Translations under genes and position numbers: made by a program
Assembly (NCBI GenBank): GCA_021613535.1
Contig: CP075495.1
Span: 2,914,001-2,978,000, forward strand
Length of the DNA stretch: 64,000 bases
Reading direction: 5' to 3'
From: Adineta vaga
Taxonomy: Eukaryota > Rotifera
The notes under the pieces: generated by a model
Databases searched by the model: none
What the model was told of the DNA's origin: nothing
Seen by the model: only the letters and a program-made list of their open reading frames with translations
Part shown: positions 59,997 to 64,000 of the stretch, in pieces
Layout: the number at the start of each line of letters is the position of its first letter
Position numbering within the stretch: position 1 is the first letter of the stretch

Positions 59997-60534
59997 ATGG
60001 CATCGACATCAACTAAATTACGTCCATTAGTTAAAGGTAGAATCCTCAAAAAACGTACAAAAAAATTCGTTCGCCATCAAAGTGATCGTTATATTCGTCT
60101 ACGTGTATGAATAATTTCTTTTGCAAATGTTCATCGAACTAATCTTTTCGTATGACTTCTTTTTTCGTAGCCAAGCTGGCGTAAACCACGTGGTATTGAC
60201 AATCGTGTTCGCCGACGTTTCAAAGGTGTTTATTTGATGCCATCGATTGGTTATGGTTCAGATAAACGCACACGTCATATGCGTCCAGATGGTTTTCGTC
60301 CATTTCTTGTTAGCAATGTTAAGGTAAAAGATCTTCAACTAACACAACAAATCGATTCGATTAATTTTTCCATAGGAACTCGAAATGTTATTGATGCAAA
60401 ATCGTAAATTTGCTGCTGAAATCTCTCATACAGTCTCAGCACCAAATCGTAAGAAAATCATTGAACGTGCTCAACAATTAGCCATTAAGGTAACTAATCC
60501 AAATGCACGTTTACGTGCTGAAGAAAAAGAATAA
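59997..60534 (+). CDS. RPL32: 60S ribosomal protein L32 (eL32)
   Basis: Structural protein of the large cytosolic subunit. Three exons (59997-60104, 60171-60323, 60376-60534) join in frame to 139 residues, close to the usual 133-135. Landmarks are [57 protein letters not shown], and a C-terminal [20 protein letters not shown]. The RNA-binding Arg/Lys pattern is fully kept. A run of AGC/CAA repeats follows the stop codon in the 3' UTR, and AATAAAA lies at 60650-60656. The adjacent RPS10 gene has the same orientation. Confidence 0.97.
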
Positions 60535-60966
60535 ACAACAGCAGCAGCAGCACAACAACAACAACAAACAAGCCAAACATCGATTACAAAAAATATATCA
60601 AACACATTGTTTTTGTGTATTTGCTTTGTTGGTTACTCTATTATTATTAAAATAAAAAGATCAATGAGAACCGGATAATTGTTCGTTTTAATTTTTGAAA
60701 TTTAATCAACCAAAAATATAAGTACATGCTTTCAATGATAATGATGTCTGAGAGATGAAAAACAACAAAAAAATTCTTCTCACGTATGTAATTATACATC
60801 TTATATCAGTAGACATCATCGATCGTTTGCTGTTGAAGAAGACTTTTTGCTTAGATATTAACCATGATAGTAAAGATATCTTGTATTTAAAATCTGAAGA
60901 AGTCTATTATTAGTCTCGTTCTGTATCTTTTTCTTTTCTAGATATCTTTTCTTCGAAGTTCGAACA
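60535..60966. other. Spacer between RPL32 and the sorting nexin
   Basis: 432 nt with the RPL32 3' UTR (including a CAG/CAA triplet-rich segment at about 60536-60570 and a polyadenylation signal) and the sorting nexin promoter. No exon was seen. Confidence 0.45.
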
Positions 60967-62859
60967 ATGCTTGTATGTGAAAATCAACTAAATTATAATA
61001 ATACATATATATATATATAAGTTTTTATTATTTATTTTAAGACAGCAGAGCATAATGTGGATATCCACGATGGCAAAGTAAGATAATGAATTGATTTGTA
61101 GAAAATAAAAAAATTCTTTTCAAAATATCTTTAGCAACAACATAGTGATACGGTGAATCTTAATGAAAGTGATATCAATATTGATATATCTGATGCACTT
61201 AGTGAAAAAGAAAAAGTGAAATTTACTGTGCATACAAAAGTAGATATTGATTTGTTTTGTTTTGTTAAACATTGGCTTTCTTATTTTGATTTTAATAGAC
61301 AAAATTATCACTTTTTCAAGAATCAGAATTTAGTGTTACAAGACAACATGAAGAATTCATTTGGTTACATGATCGATATAATGAAAATGAAGAATATGCT
61401 GGTTTAATTGTAAATATTTGATTTCACTTGTTTTTTATTAATCGAATGAAATTATGCGAATATTTTAGATTCCACCAGTGCCACCACGGCCTGATTTCGA
61501 TTCATCTCGTGCTAAATTACAAAAATTAAGTGATAGTGAAGGTTCATTAACACGAGAAGAATATGAAAAAATGAAACAAGAACTTGAAGCGTATGTTACT
61601 ATTTTTATCTAGGATTAAAATGATTAATATTTGATTATTTTAGAGAGTATTTAGCAATGTTTAAAAAGACTGTTTCTATGCATGAAGTTTTTCTTCAACG
61701 TCTTGCAGCACATCCAATTTTACGTAATGATAATAATTTTCGTGTATTTCTCGAATATAAAGAAGATGTAATCAATTTTTTCAAAATCAACGTTTAGAAT
61801 CGAACAATTAGTTGTTTATATTTAGTTAAGTGTTCGGGGTAAAAATGCTAAAGAACAAATCAGTGGGTTTTTTAAAACATTAACAAAAACAGCTGATGAA
61901 GTTCTCTTGGCAAATCAGAAGGTTAGTTCATATTCACATTGAATGTATAGTAGATCTAGTTTTTGTTTCTTTCAGGAAACTGATGATTTTTTTGAACGTC
62001 AAAAACAATTTCTGTTAGCATATAATGCGAAAATAAAAGATACTACAGCGGCTGCTGATAAAGCAACTCGCGCTCAGAAAAGTCAGTTATTTATTTAAGG
62101 AAATGTTTTTCACATATCAATTGTTTCTAGATGTGGCGGATACATATATTAAATTATCCAGTGGTTTAAATACTTTGTCAACAACTGATAAAAGTGATTT
62201 AACCAAGTAAATCAAGAATTTTGGTTTTTTTTTCATTCAACTCATTTCTTTTCTCATAGATATTGTCTTCTCTTAGCAGATTTCTTTGAAAAAGCTCGAG
62301 TAAGATTTTCATTTCGTTCTTGATATTCTGTAGTCTTTCTTTTTTTTTTGTTTTTAAAGAAATTAGAATCACGTATTCAATCAGATACTGATCTAAAATT
62401 ATCCGATACATTACGTTATTATATGCGTGATTCGAAAGCTGCACTTGATTTAATGTATCGTCGTTCTCGTTGTTTGGCTGATTTTGAAACAGCTAATAAA
62501 AATTTAGATCGTGCTCGAACAAAGAATAAAGATATTCCACAAGCTGAAACAGCACAACAAAATATAAAAACAAAATTTGAAACGATTTCTTCAAAAGCTA
62601 AAGATGGTTTGATTAAAATAATTTGTTGATTGATGCAAAAAAAAAATCTTGAAAATTATTTTAGAATTGAATGATTTCAAAACACGACGAGTACAAATGT
62701 TTCGAAAAAATTTAATCGAATTTACGGAATTACAAATTAAACATACGAAAGTATGATCATGTTTTGTTTTTCTTGAATTTTCATCTGTAAATTTCTATTG
62801 TTTAGGCTCAGATTCAAATGATCAACGGTTTCATTCAACAATCTGACACTCTCGAATAG
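60967..62859 (+). CDS. SNX6: Sorting nexin of the SNX5/SNX6/SNX32 type (PX-BAR)
   Basis: Part of the SNX-BAR coat that forms endosomal tubules for retrieval to the Golgi. About twelve short exons. By my splicing the first coding exon is only ATGCTT (60967-60972) before GTATGT, and the next gives [12 protein letters not shown]. The PX domain then starts [20 protein letters not shown]. It continues [20 protein letters not shown] with [20 protein letters not shown], the SNX5/6-specific insert. The BAR domain includes [20 protein letters not shown] and [19 protein letters not shown]. Its last helices carry [20 protein letters not shown] and [20 protein letters not shown]. The stop TAG is at 62857-62859. 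The protein lines up with human SNX6 along its length. SNX5, SNX6 and SNX32 cannot be separated by eye. The tiny first exon is the weakest part. Confidence 0.93.
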
Positions 62860-63431
62860 ATATTCAAATGTTCAGATGTGACGAATTATTAGCATTGAAG
62901 AAAACCAAAATCTGTGATTTAATTGAAATTCTTTTCCTTATTTTTATCCCCCATGAGAATCAAAAATAGAAATATACTTTTCGTAATTTTTTTATTGGTA
63001 ATTTTTCTTTTCATCTTTTATTCATTCTTATCTAATTGTTAAACAGCATTTAATGAGATATTTATTGTATAAAACAAAATTTTGAAAAAAACCGAAAACA
63101 AATCTATGTGCAACTTTGTCATTATTGCTTTTGTGTGTTTTATAAAAGAATGTCATACTCTGTAAAGTATTAAACATTAAGAAAAAATCGTCAGTGAACA
63201 CAATTACACAGTGATTAGAAATCAATTGAGAGTGAGAGTGAAAATATATTCATATAATTGAATAGATGTCGCATATTGTTCATCCAGAAAATTTCCTATT
63301 GGATTAATCTGTATATCCATTGATATAATTCTTTTTCAGTTTTGTTGCTTGTTCTCTTCTTCACTCCATTTTTTTTGTCTTATTGTTGTTTATTCATATT
63401 TGTCAATGAACATTTGAAATAACTTGATAGA
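62860..63431. other. Spacer between the sorting nexin and the last gene
   Basis: About 570 nt holding the sorting nexin 3' UTR and the promoter of the Sds3-like gene. AT-rich with no exon visible. Confidence 0.4.
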
Positions 63432-64000
63432 ATGAATCGAACTTTATTAGTTCATTCTAATACAACATTATCATCTGATTTACCACTTCATTCATTAAAT
63501 AGCAACGCTATGCAACAACAAAGACAACAACGTCGTCAAAATCATCGTGTATCATCATCAACATCATCGATAATTGATTCTCATTTAGTTAATCTATATG
63601 CACAATTAGCTTCAATTGAACAGCAACATGCAAATTCATCAACAACAACAATTGAATCAAATCGTTTGAAATCTTTACTTGAATCGTATCATTATAGTTG
63701 TTTACAATTGAAAGCACGATATAAAATTGAAGAAGAACGTATTGATCGTCGGTTTGATTTAGAAACACGTTGTACACGTGCACATTTTCAAGCAAAAAAA
63801 AGTGAATTAAAAGAACTCTTAATTGATCGTCTACGACGTAAACGTAAATTAGTTGTTGATGAAATGCGTTCAGCTATTGATATTCATTCACGTTCATTCG
63901 ATGCTGATCCATTACTTGTGACAATGCAACCACCTCATCCCTTACAAGCTAAAGCGTATAACTTTCGACAACGACCAGATATTGGACAACAAACACCAAC
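63432..64000 (+). CDS. Sds3-like protein, 5' part (runs off the window)
   Basis: An open frame of 189 codons from an ATG at 63432 to the window edge without a stop. The N-terminus is Ser/Gln/Arg-rich low complexity (MNRTLLVHSNTTLSSDLPLH, later a Gln-Arg run). From about residue 50 it becomes a helical coil (LYAQLASIEQQHANS, then ARYKIEEERIDRRFDLETRC), leading to KKSELKELLIDRLRRKRKLV. A NFRQRPDIG block lies near the end and is comparable to the RKLRRRPND block of SUDS3. The arrangement of coil, basic stretch and arginine-proline block is what Sds3 family members of the Sin3-HDAC complex show. The match is by pattern and modest. The 3' end, any introns and a Sin3-binding segment lie outside the window. 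Confidence 0.65.
   Translation, partial: MNRTLLVHSNTTLSSDLPLHSLNSNAMQQQRQQRRQNHRVSSSTSSIIDSHLVNLYAQLASIEQQHANSSTTTIESNRLKSLLESYHYSCLQLKARYKIEEERIDRRFDLETRCTRAHFQAKKSELKELLIDRLRRKRKLVVDEMRSAIDIHSRSFDADPLLVTMQPPHPLQAKAYNFRQRPDIGQQTP

Noticed and set aside
1-64000. CRISPR arrays, insertion sequences, long terminal repeats or telomeric repeats
   Set aside because: None was visible by reading. Only microsatellites and short inverted repeats occur, and no reverse transcriptase or transposase motif was seen.

Overview
The window looks like gene-dense nuclear DNA of an invertebrate animal, most likely a bdelloid rotifer. It is strongly AT-rich, most genes are split by very short introns (about 40-70 nt, GT..AG), and spacers are short. 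An innexin, two tetraspanins, a TRPM-type channel and a rhodopsin-type receptor place it in Metazoa. A malate synthase of the G type and an endoglycoceramidase-like GH5 enzyme are the kind of genes that bdelloids carry beyond the usual animal set. The organism assignment is an inference from these traits. No genus could be fixed from the sequence.

Layout. 1-2301 holds no gene I can support. Then come ribosomal protein L19 (-), a sorbitol dehydrogenase (+), RRP36 (-), an unrecognised small gene (-) and a long many-exon MED14 (-, 8097-14562). The 14563-16896 interval is the strangest part. It has a TATA-box promoter, a 40-codon ORF with a Cys/Thr-rich tail (15243-15365), an A-rich and almost G-free tract punctuated by small perfect hairpins, and a perfect 14-bp palindrome with a full CRE (TGACGTCA). 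It is followed by the GH5 endoglycoceramidase (+), a lipase maturation factor (-) and a complete multidomain acetyl-CoA carboxylase (-, 21005-30312).

The middle holds a BRMS1/Sds3-like Sin3-complex protein (-), tRNA-Glu(CTC) (-), a TRPM channel (+), a 1.9-kb stretch with a possible decayed gene and a tRNA-Glu relic, a GPCR (+), tetraspanin A (-), a Tudor-domain protein (-) and malate synthase G (+). The right part holds tetraspanin B (+), a membrane-anchored HIT/GalT-superfamily protein (-), cyclase-associated protein CAP (+), an innexin (+), a small secreted Cys-rich protein (-), a RAD6-like E2 with an acidic tail (+), RPS10 (+), RPL32 (+), a SNX5/6 sorting nexin (+) and the 5' part of an Sds3-like gene running off the end (+).

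Functional links are those expected by chance in a eukaryotic genome, with some themes. Lipid and carbon metabolism is represented by ACC, LMF, endoglycoceramidase and malate synthase. There are three ribosomal protein genes plus RRP36, and two proteins of the Sin3/HDAC co-repressor family. There is no CRISPR array, insertion sequence or recognisable transposon. All exon boundaries were placed by eye from splice sites and protein family continuity, so CDS entries are given as the span from start codon to stop codon including introns.
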